DNA of 33,500 bases from Chryseobacterium defluvii (GTDB taxonomy: Bacteria > Bacteroidota > Bacteroidia > Flavobacteriales > Weeksellaceae): the NCBI RefSeq assembly GCF_014204415.1, contig NZ_JACHLE010000009.1:1-33500 (forward strand). Direction: 5' to 3'. Positions 1 to 7,010 of this stretch are shown in pieces. The notes under the pieces are model-generated. The model saw only the letters and a program-made list of their open reading frames with translations, ran no database searches and had not been told where the DNA came from. Position 1 is the stretch's first letter; every line of letters starts with the position of its first letter. Both the position numbers and the translations under genes were made by a program.

Positions 1-332
1 CTCTCTGAATACTTACTCTTTTTCATATTTAAATTTAAAGTTTTTTAAGCCAAAAACTCTATCTTTAAATGGACACATTTTTAGGGAAGTTTACAATCCT
101 TTTTAGAAAATTTTCAAAGACTTTTTTTTCTTTCGTCTATCTGTGTAATGTAAAAGCCTGATTTCGTTTACAGAAAAGTTTTTATATAGTGTCTCTAAAC
201 AAAATTTAGAAAGTAGGTTTACAATCTGAACTTTAAAAAAAGAAATCAAATTGACCTCTGCCAGTTAAATGATACAGTTTAAAAATAGAGAATTTTGGTT
301 ATCAAATAACAAAAAAAGATAAATTTGATACT
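1..332. other. AT-rich non-coding leader, possible IS end
   Basis: No convincing coding sequence is visible. The stretch is AT-rich with many A and T runs. Around 66-82 it reads TAAATGGACACATTTTTAG, which resembles the outer sequence beside the transposase relic near 10115-10135 (TAAAATGGACAC on the minus strand), so it may be an old insertion-sequence end. A second candidate end is the TGACCTCTGCCAGTTAAATG at 251-270, 60-80 bp before an IS3-type OrfA start. Both are guesses from sequence look only. Confidence 0.3.
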
Positions 333-408
333 ATGAAAACATCAAAATTCACAGAACATCAGATTGTTTTCGCAATAAAACAGTCGGAAACAGGCACACG
401 GGTAAAAA
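333..408 (+). pseudogene. IS3-family OrfA N-terminal fragment
   Basis: The first 24 codons read as the start of an IS3-family OrfA transposase: MKTSKFTEHQIVFAIKQ followed by SETGTRV, the usual lead-in to the helix-turn-helix of these proteins. In intact OrfA proteins the next residues are of the type EEVCRKMGIS...FYNWK. Here the similarity stops abruptly near position 408 and the reading frame runs on into sequence that makes sense only on the opposite strand. It is therefore a broken end of an insertion sequence, not a working gene. The 67-residue open frame ending at 536 is accidental past that point. Confidence 0.7.
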
Positions 409-540
409 AGTCCAGCGCTCCAGACTTTTCAGTCTTCCATAATTGGAAATCGCATAATTCTCAAACCCTTCAACCAGCTTCCATTCTTCTTCCGGAAGGT
501 CTTGTAATAATGTATTACAAAGAACATCCCTTTTGAAGCC
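409..540 (-). pseudogene. NUMOD4-type (HNH endonuclease-associated) fragment
   Basis: Read on the minus strand, this piece translates as ...LLQDLPEEEWKLVEGFENYA followed by ISNYGRLKSLERW. The W-x-x-(V/I)-x-G-(F/Y)-E-x-Y-x-(I/V)-S-N-Y-G-R-(L/V)-(K/R)-S pattern is the signature of the NUMOD4 DNA-binding motif found at the N-terminus of many homing-type HNH endonucleases. There is no start codon of its own and no HNH domain, so it is an orphan fragment. It is wedged between an OrfA start and the body of an RHS gene, so it marks at least two recombination junctions. The motif match is by eye. Confidence 0.6.
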
Positions 541-564
541 ATTACCTATGATAACAGGGATAAA

Positions 565-2994
565 ATGGTCTCCTATAAAGCCGGTAACAATACCAAGAGC
601 CTGTACAGCTATGACCCGTGGGGGAGGTTAGGCGAACTTTCACTGATGTACGGGAACGGAAATAATATCCGTAAAAACCAATATACATTTGACGGGAACG
701 GGAATGTTACAAAGGCGATAGGTATTACACCGCTTTCCGGGAATTATCCTGCTAATGAAGTAACTGCTGCGAGCCAGAAGAGCTATACGTATGATGCTTT
801 CAACAGGCTGAGCTCATCGGTGATCACAGCGATGAGCAAGGGAACCACCAGCTATTATAAGCTTGATATGTCCTACAGGCCGGATGGCAATATAAACGTT
901 AAAGAATCCAAACATAAAAACTATGTCAATAACGGGGCATGCCAGAGCCCATACAATATAGGCAACTCCGGAGAATACCGGTATGAGGACCCCGCCCATC
1001 CTAATGCGGTGACAACCATAGATTATAAGCATGGATATCCGTTTACCTCCCCATTGGATTGTGGTGCTACACAAAATTATTATACGACGGACAGGAAGGA
1101 AAACTATTACTATGATGCCAACGGGAACCTTTCGAAGATGGATTATATGAATAACGGGCAGCCGATAACGTTCAGGAATCAGCTATGGTCTGTACAGAAC
1201 TACCTGAAAGGTGTAGCGCAGAACGGAGAGCTTAGTCATTATGTATATGATGGGGATGGGGAAAGGATCCTGAAAAATGACGGGGTAACCAAAAAAATGT
1301 ATGTGAACGGCAACGATCCGAACAGCACCACACAGATGGGGGCTTATACCTATTATCCGAGCGGGTATATGGTAATGAGCGAAAGGACAATGAGCAAGCA
1401 TTACTATATCGGGGGGCAGAAGATTGCCACGAGGGTAAGCAGTGTTCCTTCCCACAGGTTTAAGATCAACCAGGGAGGGATATATGATGACCTTAGGGAA
1501 GCTCTGGAAAAAGAAGTGGAACATCTGGCTACGGAGGTTAATTATCCTCAGGTGGTTTGGGTGCCGAATGAAGACTCACAGGGCAGCTACAGCCCGCCAT
1601 CCAGTACATTGGCCAATGAGCAGGACTGTGCTTACGTAATTGAGCAGCAAATGATTATCTTTGAACAGGATCCCGACACTAAAGACTGTTTTTATAGGCT
1701 GAAGGATCTTTATGAGTATGTATTGGGCAGCGGAGGCAGCTTCTGTGCATTGTGGAATGAATTTTTACAGGATGAATGTATGATAGGGCAGACCCCGCCG
1801 GAGATCCTGGACTCTGAGATGTATTGGATCCATCCGGATTATTTGGGAAGCTCTTCCGTACTGACCAACAGCGGAAGCAAGATTACCAACTGGTACGAGT
1901 ATATGCCTTATGGGGAAGACCTGATGAATCTGTCCAATAAAGAGTATAACAACCCGTACCGCTACAACGGTAAGGAGCTTGATATGCAGACCGGTTTATA
2001 TTATTATGGAGCAAGGTATTATGATCCCAAGAGAAGCATATGGATGTCGGTAGATCCATTGGTAGAACTTACTATGTCACCATATGCTTATACCTGGAAC
2101 GACCCTGTAAACTATGCAGATCCAACAGGCATGATTGGGGAAAGGATTGGAGGGCCGAAAGGGCCAATTTATGATGGAGGAACAATACAGGAAGTTATCA
2201 TGAGAAGGAAAAGAAGTTCTCTTCCTTCCCATATGAGGACAGCTGCTATTAGAATTGCAGCAGCAGGAGTAAACAGTGTTGGAAATGGAACATTCAAGGG
2301 CAATGTAGGGGCTGAAAAGATGATGAACAATTTAATGGTTAATTATGCAGGCAGCCATAATATGACATTAGGACAAATGGCAAGTATGCAAAATGAAATT
2401 AGTCAGTTCTATCAAGGTTTAGTTTTGGTAAGGGGATGGGATAAAGCAACATATAATGGTCTTTACAATAAGGTAATCAGAAATTTGAAGTTAAATCATG
2501 AAGGAGTTCAGTATGGTACCATTCAGGCCATAAGGGAAGCAGAAAACAACTGGGGAGTTTTGGGTATGTGTGGAGAAGCTGCTGTGATGGTTGCAGCTGA
2601 AGGACTTTTTCCTGTAAATGTAGGTAAGGTTAAACCAAGAGGTATAAAACCAAGCAGTAATGTTAATCCTTCAACATATGAAGATGCTATTGCTACTGAA
2701 ACCTTGAGAGATAATAGAATTGCAAATACTGATATTGATTGCTCTGAATTAGCAAGTGGTTACAATAGAATGTTTAAAGGGGGGTATGTCTTGGAAATAA
2801 CAGCTAAAAAAAATAAAGGTTGGATTAACGGATTAGAGTATGGAGAGAAAAGAAGCTTTATGTATCATCAGGTTTATGTTAAAGGCGGCTATGTTTATGA
2901 CCCTATGTACAGTGGAACCCCAATAAGAACAAAAGATTATATTAAGATATACCAAAAAATGAATCCACAAGGAATAAAATTACAAAGACAATAA
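565..2994 (+). CDS. 5'-truncated RHS core protein with C-terminal toxin (CT1)
   Basis: YD/RHS repeat protein. Residues 1-300 carry YD repeats (YSYDPWGRLGELSL, YYYDANGNLSKMDY, YVYDGDGERILKN). The RHS-associated core lies at about 420-525, with HPDYLGSSSVLT, YNGKELDMQTGLYYYGARYY, and the end YADPTG. The frame is open from 511 and ITYDNRDKM precedes the first ATG, so the gene has lost its 5' part and any secretion signal; the ATG at 565 is internal. Residues 546-809 form a separate toxin module. Its DCSELA (Cys726), YHQVYV (His768) and YDP (Asp779) fit the Cys-His-Asp order of papain-fold toxins; CGEAA (Cys669) is an alternative nucleophile. Base composition becomes more AT-rich past the core. 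The next gene is the likely immunity gene. The RHS assignment is firm, the papain-like one is inferred, and expression is uncertain. Confidence 0.8.
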   Translation: MVSYKAGNNTKSLYSYDPWGRLGELSLMYGNGNNIRKNQYTFDGNGNVTKAIGITPLSGNYPANEVTAASQKSYTYDAFNRLSSSVITAMSKGTTSYYKLDMSYRPDGNINVKESKHKNYVNNGACQSPYNIGNSGEYRYEDPAHPNAVTTIDYKHGYPFTSPLDCGATQNYYTTDRKENYYYDANGNLSKMDYMNNGQPITFRNQLWSVQNYLKGVAQNGELSHYVYDGDGERILKNDGVTKKMYVNGNDPNSTTQMGAYTYYPSGYMVMSERTMSKHYYIGGQKIATRVSSVPSHRFKINQGGIYDDLREALEKEVEHLATEVNYPQVVWVPNEDSQGSYSPPSSTLANEQDCAYVIEQQMIIFEQDPDTKDCFYRLKDLYEYVLGSGGSFCALWNEFLQDECMIGQTPPEILDSEMYWIHPDYLGSSSVLTNSGSKITNWYEYMPYGEDLMNLSNKEYNNPYRYNGKELDMQTGLYYYGARYYDPKRSIWMSVDPLVELTMSPYAYTWNDPVNYADPTGMIGERIGGPKGPIYDGGTIQEVIMRRKRSSLPSHMRTAAIRIAAAGVNSVGNGTFKGNVGAEKMMNNLMVNYAGSHNMTLGQMASMQNEISQFYQGLVLVRGWDKATYNGLYNKVIRNLKLNHEGVQYGTIQAIREAENNWGVLGMCGEAAVMVAAEGLFPVNVGKVKPRGIKPSSNVNPSTYEDAIATETLRDNRIANTDIDCSELASGYNRMFKGGYVLEITAKKNKGWINGLEYGEKRSFMYHQVYVKGGYVYDPMYSGTPIRTKDYIKIYQKMNPQGIKLQRQ
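2016..2160 (+). repeat. RHS core tip, copy R1 (intact)
   Basis: This is the end of the RHS core in its original place, coding for YYDPKRSIWMSVDP, then PYAYTWNDPVNYADPTG and MIGERIGGP. Degenerate copies of it stand at 3829-3964 and 5494-5630, directly before other toxin modules. It is the natural junction at which C-terminal toxin parts are swapped. Confidence 0.8.
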
Positions 2995-3003
2995 TTGAAA
3001 AAA

Positions 3004-3429
3004 ATGGAAGAAATTGATATTAATACTATAATATTTGAAACATTAAATAAAATTTCACCGATACGAACTGCACCGGTTTCAATGTTTCCGCTGGATGACG
3101 CTTACGGTCATCCACCATTTCTTCGTTTTGGATTTTCTTTAGCAGATGAAGCTGAATTGATCACTATTCTTAAAAATATTATTAATGAATTTGAAGGTAA
3201 TTTGGAATGGTTGATTAGAAAAAGGCCCGAAAATAAAAATTGCATTTTAATTCCTGTAATTTTTGAAGAAGTTCCATCAGAAGGTCAATTTTATAAGAAA
3301 AATTTTTGGATCCAGCAATTTGGTGAAGAGATTTATAAAAAATATGTTGATTTTGCTTTGGAGGATATACCAAAATTAGCAGAGCATATAAAAAAAAGAT
3401 TTCCTGAGATTTTTTATTCAAATCAATAA
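3004..3429 (+). CDS. Likely immunity protein for CT1
   Basis: A 141-residue soluble, acidic protein of no family I recognise, starting MEEIDINTI. I chose the ATG at 3004 over the in-frame TTG at 2995 because the second copy of the gene (7814-8239) starts at the same residue and has the same length. It begins 9 bp after the stop of the RHS-toxin gene, the standard position of an immunity gene. No signal peptide or membrane segment is present, which fits a cytoplasmic protector against an incoming toxin. The partner copy differs mostly within the first 52 residues, while most of the C-terminal part (LEWLIRKRPENKNCILIPVI and beyond) is conserved. Function is inferred from position and from co-duplication with the toxin. 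Confidence 0.7.
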   Translation: MEEIDINTIIFETLNKISPIRTAPVSMFPLDDAYGHPPFLRFGFSLADEAELITILKNIINEFEGNLEWLIRKRPENKNCILIPVIFEEVPSEGQFYKKNFWIQQFGEEIYKKYVDFALEDIPKLAEHIKKRFPEIFYSNQ

Positions 3430-3463
3430 TTAACCGATTATTAATATGAAATTGGTTAATATA

Positions 3464-3581
3464 GAAGCTTTATTGAAAATGGGCTAAAAATAAAGGATTC
3501 AAAACTATAAGATATTATAACAAAAGAGCAACAGGTTCAGCAACAGGAAGAATCCAAAGTTCAAAAATCTATAAACTCTAG
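3464..3581 (+). pseudogene. Orphan toxin tail A (frameshifted)
   Basis: A short frame ends in EKWAKNKGFKTIRYYNKRAT and then GSATGRIQSSKIYKL before a stop at 3579. It has no start codon. Its duplicate at 8273-8392 has one more A in the run before TGGGCT, so this copy also carries a single-base frameshift. It looks like the last 35-40 residues of an RHS C-terminal toxin left behind when a module was replaced, and it is followed directly by a small gene in the immunity position. I do not recognise the toxin family. Confidence 0.5.
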
Positions 3582-3593
3582 TAAATTAATAAT

Positions 3594-3827
3594 ATGGGAA
3601 ATTTAGAATTTATTTCAGAGATAAAAAAAAATAAGAACATTAATTTAGAAGATATTGTAAATGTTTTTATTGAAAAAAAAGTTTCAAAGTACCAAGCATT
3701 TGTTTTAATAAGAGATAATTTTAATTATAAGCAATTAGAAATTATGTATTATCTAAATTTGTTATATAAAGATGAAGAACCAAATCCATTCAATGAAGAT
3801 TTTATGAATTGTTTAAAAGAAGAATAA
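3594..3827 (+). CDS. Small protein, candidate immunity partner of tail A
   Basis: A 77-residue soluble protein beginning MGNLEFISEIKKNKNINLED, rich in Lys, Asn, Asp and Glu and predicted mostly helical. It follows toxin tail A by 12 bp, the spacing seen for the other toxin/immunity pairs here. A decayed copy at 8405-8513 also follows tail A', so tail and gene have travelled together. No family is recognised; the function is inferred from position alone. Only the tail of its toxin remains, so it may act as an orphan protector against kin that still carry the full toxin. Confidence 0.5.
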   Translation: MGNLEFISEIKKNKNINLEDIVNVFIEKKVSKYQAFVLIRDNFNYKQLEIMYYLNLLYKDEEPNPFNEDFMNCLKEE

Positions 3828-3828
3828 A

Positions 3829-3964
3829 TTATGATCTTAAGAGAAGCATATGGATATCAGTGGATCCATTAGTTGAGCTTACCACATAACCATATGCCTA
3901 TACCTGGAACGATCCTGTAAACTATGCAGATCCAACAGGGATGATAGGAGAAAGGATTGGAGGA
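3829..3964 (+). repeat. RHS core tip, copy R2 (degenerate)
   Basis: A translated remnant reads YDLKRSIWISVDPLVELT, then a TAA stop at 3887, then PYAYTWNDPVNYADPTG continuing in frame into the CT2 gene. It matches the RHS core tip at 2016-2160 closely at the nucleotide level. It has been cut loose from any RHS body, since the upstream neighbour is an unrelated small gene. Confidence 0.75.
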
Positions 3965-4831
3965 CCGGGGGATCCGCCGGATAGAAGTTTTGTCCGCCGG
4001 GTTTGGGATTGGATATGGGGAGTAGATAGAGGTCATAAATCAGATAAACGATTAAAAGGAAATTATACAATTGTAACTGGTATACCAATAGGCACTTTTG
4101 AGCGTGATGAGCAAACTTCTTGGGAGGCAGGAGATACCCGATATGAAAAAGTTACTGTTAATACGCTAATAACAAGAAAAATAGGAGCCAATAATGAGTC
4201 TCCGAAGTACCGTTTTATTCTTCCTCAAAATTTTGGAGGATGGAGCCAGGATAATACCGGTTCAGATGGATTGATTTGGAAAGGATGTTTATCTTGTCAT
4301 GCTGATAATGGAGCATTTACTTATGCTGTTCATAATTCTCAGGAGGCTAATGCAGGACGTATGTTATCCGCAGTACTTCAGACAGCTGTTGGAGCAAGTC
4401 TTGGAATAGGAAAAGGATATAAATTTAAAAGCCTTTCCAGAGAAGAAATGGCTAATATATGGGGGAGGGGTAATGGAGAAGGACTAACAGGAAGTAATTG
4501 GCAATTTAATCCTTTAAAAGATGTTGATATGCGAGGTGGAGCGACACATTTAGAAGCTCTAGAGGAGGCATTTAAGAGGACAGGAGTGCCAAAAGAGCTA
4601 TTTAAAATAACAAGATGGGGTAAAGATGCTAATGGGAAATCCATACCTGTAGAATATATAGGTCCAAATTCTGCTGAAGTAAACATGGATATACCTAAAT
4701 TCAACAATGTAAAAGCTGAAGGGAGACTAGGAGAAGGCCCTCATCAACCACATGTTGGGTATAAGTTTGGGAAAGGGAGTAAAAGAATAGTTGGACATAT
4801 ATTTATAGATAACATACCAGCAACAAGATAA
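3941..4831 (+). CDS. Displaced RHS C-terminal toxin module (CT2)
   Basis: A 296-residue orphan toxin cassette. The annotated start is the Met of the RHS core end (PTG-MIGERIGG), so the natural form was probably translated as the tail of an RHS protein; whether it has its own promoter is unclear. Residues 1-153 are a pre-toxin region nearly identical to that of CT3 (FVRRVWDWIWG, FILPQNFGGWSQDNTGSDG, and a CLSCH motif at residues 116-120). Residues 154-296 are unique: GATHLEALEEAFKRTGVP, ITRWGKD, PHQPHVGYKFGKG and a terminal GHIFIDNIPATR. This end resembles polymorphic-toxin nuclease domains of the Ntox47 type, a match from memory and therefore tentative. The next gene, 5 bp on, is the likely immunity gene. 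No signal peptide is present. Confidence 0.65.
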   Translation: MIGERIGGPGDPPDRSFVRRVWDWIWGVDRGHKSDKRLKGNYTIVTGIPIGTFERDEQTSWEAGDTRYEKVTVNTLITRKIGANNESPKYRFILPQNFGGWSQDNTGSDGLIWKGCLSCHADNGAFTYAVHNSQEANAGRMLSAVLQTAVGASLGIGKGYKFKSLSREEMANIWGRGNGEGLTGSNWQFNPLKDVDMRGGATHLEALEEAFKRTGVPKELFKITRWGKDANGKSIPVEYIGPNSAEVNMDIPKFNNVKAEGRLGEGPHQPHVGYKFGKGSKRIVGHIFIDNIPATR

Positions 4832-4836
4832 AAGAA

Positions 4837-5250
4837 ATGGGAAATACAGATTTTTTATATAGAATTAAAGAATTAGAGGAAGCTGCAAGGAAAAAGTCTT
4901 TAGAGTATTCAGTAATTGAAGGAGAAAAGGCAAAAGAGTTTATTAGTACTACACTTGAAAAGTTTAAACCTTTTCGAGCGGCTGGTCATTTGGGAATAGG
5001 CAGCGAAGAATCTATAATATTATCAATTGAAGAGAATGAATTTACATTTTCTGAAAAATATCTTTCAGGACCAGTATATGTTTTTTTCGAACAAGATTAT
5101 TATAATAAAAATCAGATATTTGTTTTAAAAGAAGGTGCTTTTTTTTCAAAATTACTTTTTGAATGTTCTCAATTAGAATATTTTATTACCAATGAAAAGA
5201 ATGACTATCTAATCTCTGTTAATTGGTATGCAATAGAAATATTGAAATAA
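4837..5250 (+). CDS. Likely immunity protein for CT2
   Basis: A 137-residue soluble protein starting MGNTDFLYRIKELEEAARKK, with an N-terminal helical stretch that could be coiled coil, then a mixed alpha/beta body. The ATG lies 5 bp after the CT2 stop. It has no signal peptide or membrane helix. I do not recognise its family. Placement immediately behind a toxin cassette is the argument for an immunity role. It shares no visible similarity with the other partner genes, as expected if each pair has its own specificity. Confidence 0.6.
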   Translation: MGNTDFLYRIKELEEAARKKSLEYSVIEGEKAKEFISTTLEKFKPFRAAGHLGIGSEESIILSIEENEFTFSEKYLSGPVYVFFEQDYYNKNQIFVLKEGAFFSKLLFECSQLEYFITNEKNDYLISVNWYAIEILK

Positions 5251-5483
5251 GATTTGGCAGCTTATAATGCGGGTAGTTTTTCGCAAACGGGTAATGCCCC
5301 AATGGAGATATTTTTATAAATGGAAGAATTTATGGTACTAAAAACAACGGAACTACATTATTTCCTAGAAGTGGAGGAGTCCCAGAATTTATAGATTTAA
5401 CCTCCGGACAGATAAAAGCTATACAATTAATGATGGAATTGCTATCTTTTTTGAGACAAAATATTTATACTCTATATTATTAA
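5251..5483 (+). pseudogene. Orphan toxin tail B (frameshifted, partner lost)
   Basis: Between the CT2 partner and the next RHS tip lies a coding relic. One frame reads DLAAYNAGSFSQTGNAP; the next frame takes over at 5301 with NGDIFINGRIYGTKNNGTTL, FPRSGGVPEFIDLTSGQIKA and ends at 5481-5483. The G-x-I-Y-G-T-K...LFPRSG...IDLT-x-G pattern looks like the extreme end of RHS C-terminal toxins. A single frameshift joins the halves. Unlike tail A it has no partner gene: the RHS tip copy R3 begins straight after it. Family unknown. Confidence 0.5.
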
Positions 5484-5493
5484 GGAGTAAGAA

Positions 5494-5630
5494 ATAATGA
5501 TCCTTAGCAAAGTTTCTGGTTATCTGTAGACCCATTGGTTGAACTTACCATGTCACCATATGCCTATACTTGGAACGACCCTGTAAACTATGCAGATCCA
5601 ACAGGTATGATAGGAGAAAGGATTGGAGGG
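5494..5630 (+). repeat. RHS core tip, copy R3 (degenerate)
   Basis: A translated remnant NDP-stop(5505)-QSFWLSVDPLVELTMSP then AYTWNDPVNYADPTG runs in frame into CT3. It is the third copy of the RHS core tip and again heads a displaced toxin module. The first 25 codons are more diverged than the rest, and an amber codon replaces the Lys of YDPKRS. Confidence 0.75.
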
Positions 5631-6479
5631 CCGGGAGATCCGCCAGATAGAAGTTTTGTCCGTCGGGTTTGGGATTGGATATGGGGAATAGATAGAGGTC
5701 ATAAATCGGATAAACGATTAAAAGGAAATTATACAATTGTAACTGGTATACCAATAGGCACTTTTGAGCGTGATGAGCAAACTTCTTGGGAGGCAGGAGA
5801 TACCCGATATGAAAAAGTTACTGTTAATACGCTAATAACAAGAAAAATAGGAGCCAATAATGAGTCTCCGAAGTACCGTTTTATTCTTCCTCAAAATTTT
5901 GGAGGATGGAGCCAGGATAATACCGGTTCAGATGGATTGATTTGGAAAGGATGTTTATCTTGTCATGCTGATAATGGAGCATTTACTTATGCTGTTCATA
6001 ATTCTCAGGAGGCTAATGCAGGACGTATGTTATCCGCAGTACTTCAGACAGCTGTTGGAGCAAGTTTTGGAACAGGAAGTGGTAGTGCATTAAAAGGCTC
6101 AGGACCAGCTGCAGGAGTGCTGGAAGTCAGTAATAATGTAGAGTCTGTTGCTCAATTTAAAAATTATTTTCCTAAAGAAGGAATGATAGAATTTATATTC
6201 GACACTGAGAGTAATACTTTTTTAGTTGGTAAATTAAAAAGTGGTTGGATTCCGGGAATGTCTCAACATGAAAAATTGGTATATTCAATAAGAGATAGGG
6301 GTGTTTCACAAAATAAAATTGTTGGGGGTATGTTTAAAAGAGAAGGAAATACCATAATTACTGATGAATTTTCAGGCCATTATGGAAATAACTGGAATAA
6401 TCAAAATAGATTACAGTTTATAAAATTTATGGAAAAAAAGACTGGTTTAAAAGTTGAACATGAAAATTGGAGAAATTAA
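5535..6479 (+). CDS. Displaced RHS C-terminal toxin module (CT3)
   Basis: An orphan cassette of 314 residues if read from the TTG at 5535; ATG codons at 5550 and 5607 are alternatives, and all lie inside the RHS core tip. Residues up to about 177 repeat the pre-toxin region of CT2 almost exactly, then the sequences part within a few bases of 6066. The unique end has NTFLVGKLKSG, SQHEKLVYSI, KIVGGMFKREG, EFSGHYGNNWN and KKTGLKVEHENW. The VGGMF...EFSGHYxxNW...KTGLxVxH pattern resembles the polymorphic toxin type 43 (Ntox43) family as I remember it. The family match is tentative; the modular toxin status is well supported by the shared leader and by the partner gene 4 bp downstream. Confidence 0.65.
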   Translation: MVELTMSPYAYTWNDPVNYADPTGMIGERIGGPGDPPDRSFVRRVWDWIWGIDRGHKSDKRLKGNYTIVTGIPIGTFERDEQTSWEAGDTRYEKVTVNTLITRKIGANNESPKYRFILPQNFGGWSQDNTGSDGLIWKGCLSCHADNGAFTYAVHNSQEANAGRMLSAVLQTAVGASFGTGSGSALKGSGPAAGVLEVSNNVESVAQFKNYFPKEGMIEFIFDTESNTFLVGKLKSGWIPGMSQHEKLVYSIRDRGVSQNKIVGGMFKREGNTIITDEFSGHYGNNWNNQNRLQFIKFMEKKTGLKVEHENWRN

Positions 6480-6483
6480 TAGT

Positions 6484-6906
6484 ATGAATAAAAGAATAAT
6501 TTACATTCCAAGTTTACAGTATGAATGTTACTTCCTCGGGAATGGCTGGAAAATTGTTAAAGAAGATAAAATAAGAAATATTTATATTGATTCTTTTTAT
6601 GGGTATCCCTTTTATATAATTTTTGAACATATAGAGATTATATGCAAACAATTAACAATGCTTATTAGTAAGTATAGTATAGTACTTTCAGATATTTTTC
6701 CTATAGAGCTAATGGTAAAAGATATGGTTGATCACCAACAAGGCTATTGGCTAGATTTATGTATAGATTTTATTATTAAAATGAATTGTTTAAATGAAGG
6801 TATTGCGAACATCTTGACAGAAACTAAGTACAATAAAAAAGGGTTTGATCAAAAACTTAGGAATAAGATAAGAAAGATGATACTTCTAAACAATTATAAA
6901 TATTAG
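6484..6906 (+). CDS. Likely immunity protein for CT3
   Basis: A 140-residue protein starting MNKRIIYIPSLQYECYFLGN. I chose the ATG at 6484, 4 bp after the CT3 stop, rather than the upstream in-frame TTG at 6454, which overlaps the toxin gene. It is rich in Ile, Lys and aromatic residues and has no signal peptide. A hydrophobic patch (FYIIFEHIEIICKQLTMLI) is more likely a buried helix than a membrane span. No known family is recognised. The role is inferred from its position behind a toxin module. The gene ends 12 bp before link repeat L1. Confidence 0.6.
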   Translation: MNKRIIYIPSLQYECYFLGNGWKIVKEDKIRNIYIDSFYGYPFYIIFEHIEIICKQLTMLISKYSIVLSDIFPIELMVKDMVDHQQGYWLDLCIDFIIKMNCLNEGIANILTETKYNKKGFDQKLRNKIRKMILLNNYKY

Positions 6907-6918
6907 ATCGTGTTAGAC

Positions 6919-7010
6919 GGCTCCCTCTCACGAACAGGTGTTGAGATAAAAAACCTCTGTTAAGAAGTACAGTCTTTATTCGAGAGTATTGAGAATGTAA
7001 GTTATTCACC
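6919..7010. repeat. Link repeat L1
   Basis: An imperfect direct repeat of about 92-95 bp shared with 8514-8608. Both copies begin GGCTCCCTCTCA(C/T)GA, share GAGATAAAAA in the middle and end GTAAGTTA(T/C)T(C/T)ACCAT. L1 stops exactly at the ATGAGAAGG that opens the second CT1 cassette, and L2 closes the same module, so the pair brackets it. No gene is evident inside. Confidence 0.65.

Noticed and set aside
814..1524. Minus-strand ORFs across the RHS core
   Set aside because: Antisense of conserved RHS repeats, without start context or recognisable domains.
3430..3470. TAACCG(A/G)TTA near-palindrome after the immunity genes as a terminator
   Set aside because: The stem is only 5 bp, is broken in one copy and has no T-run.
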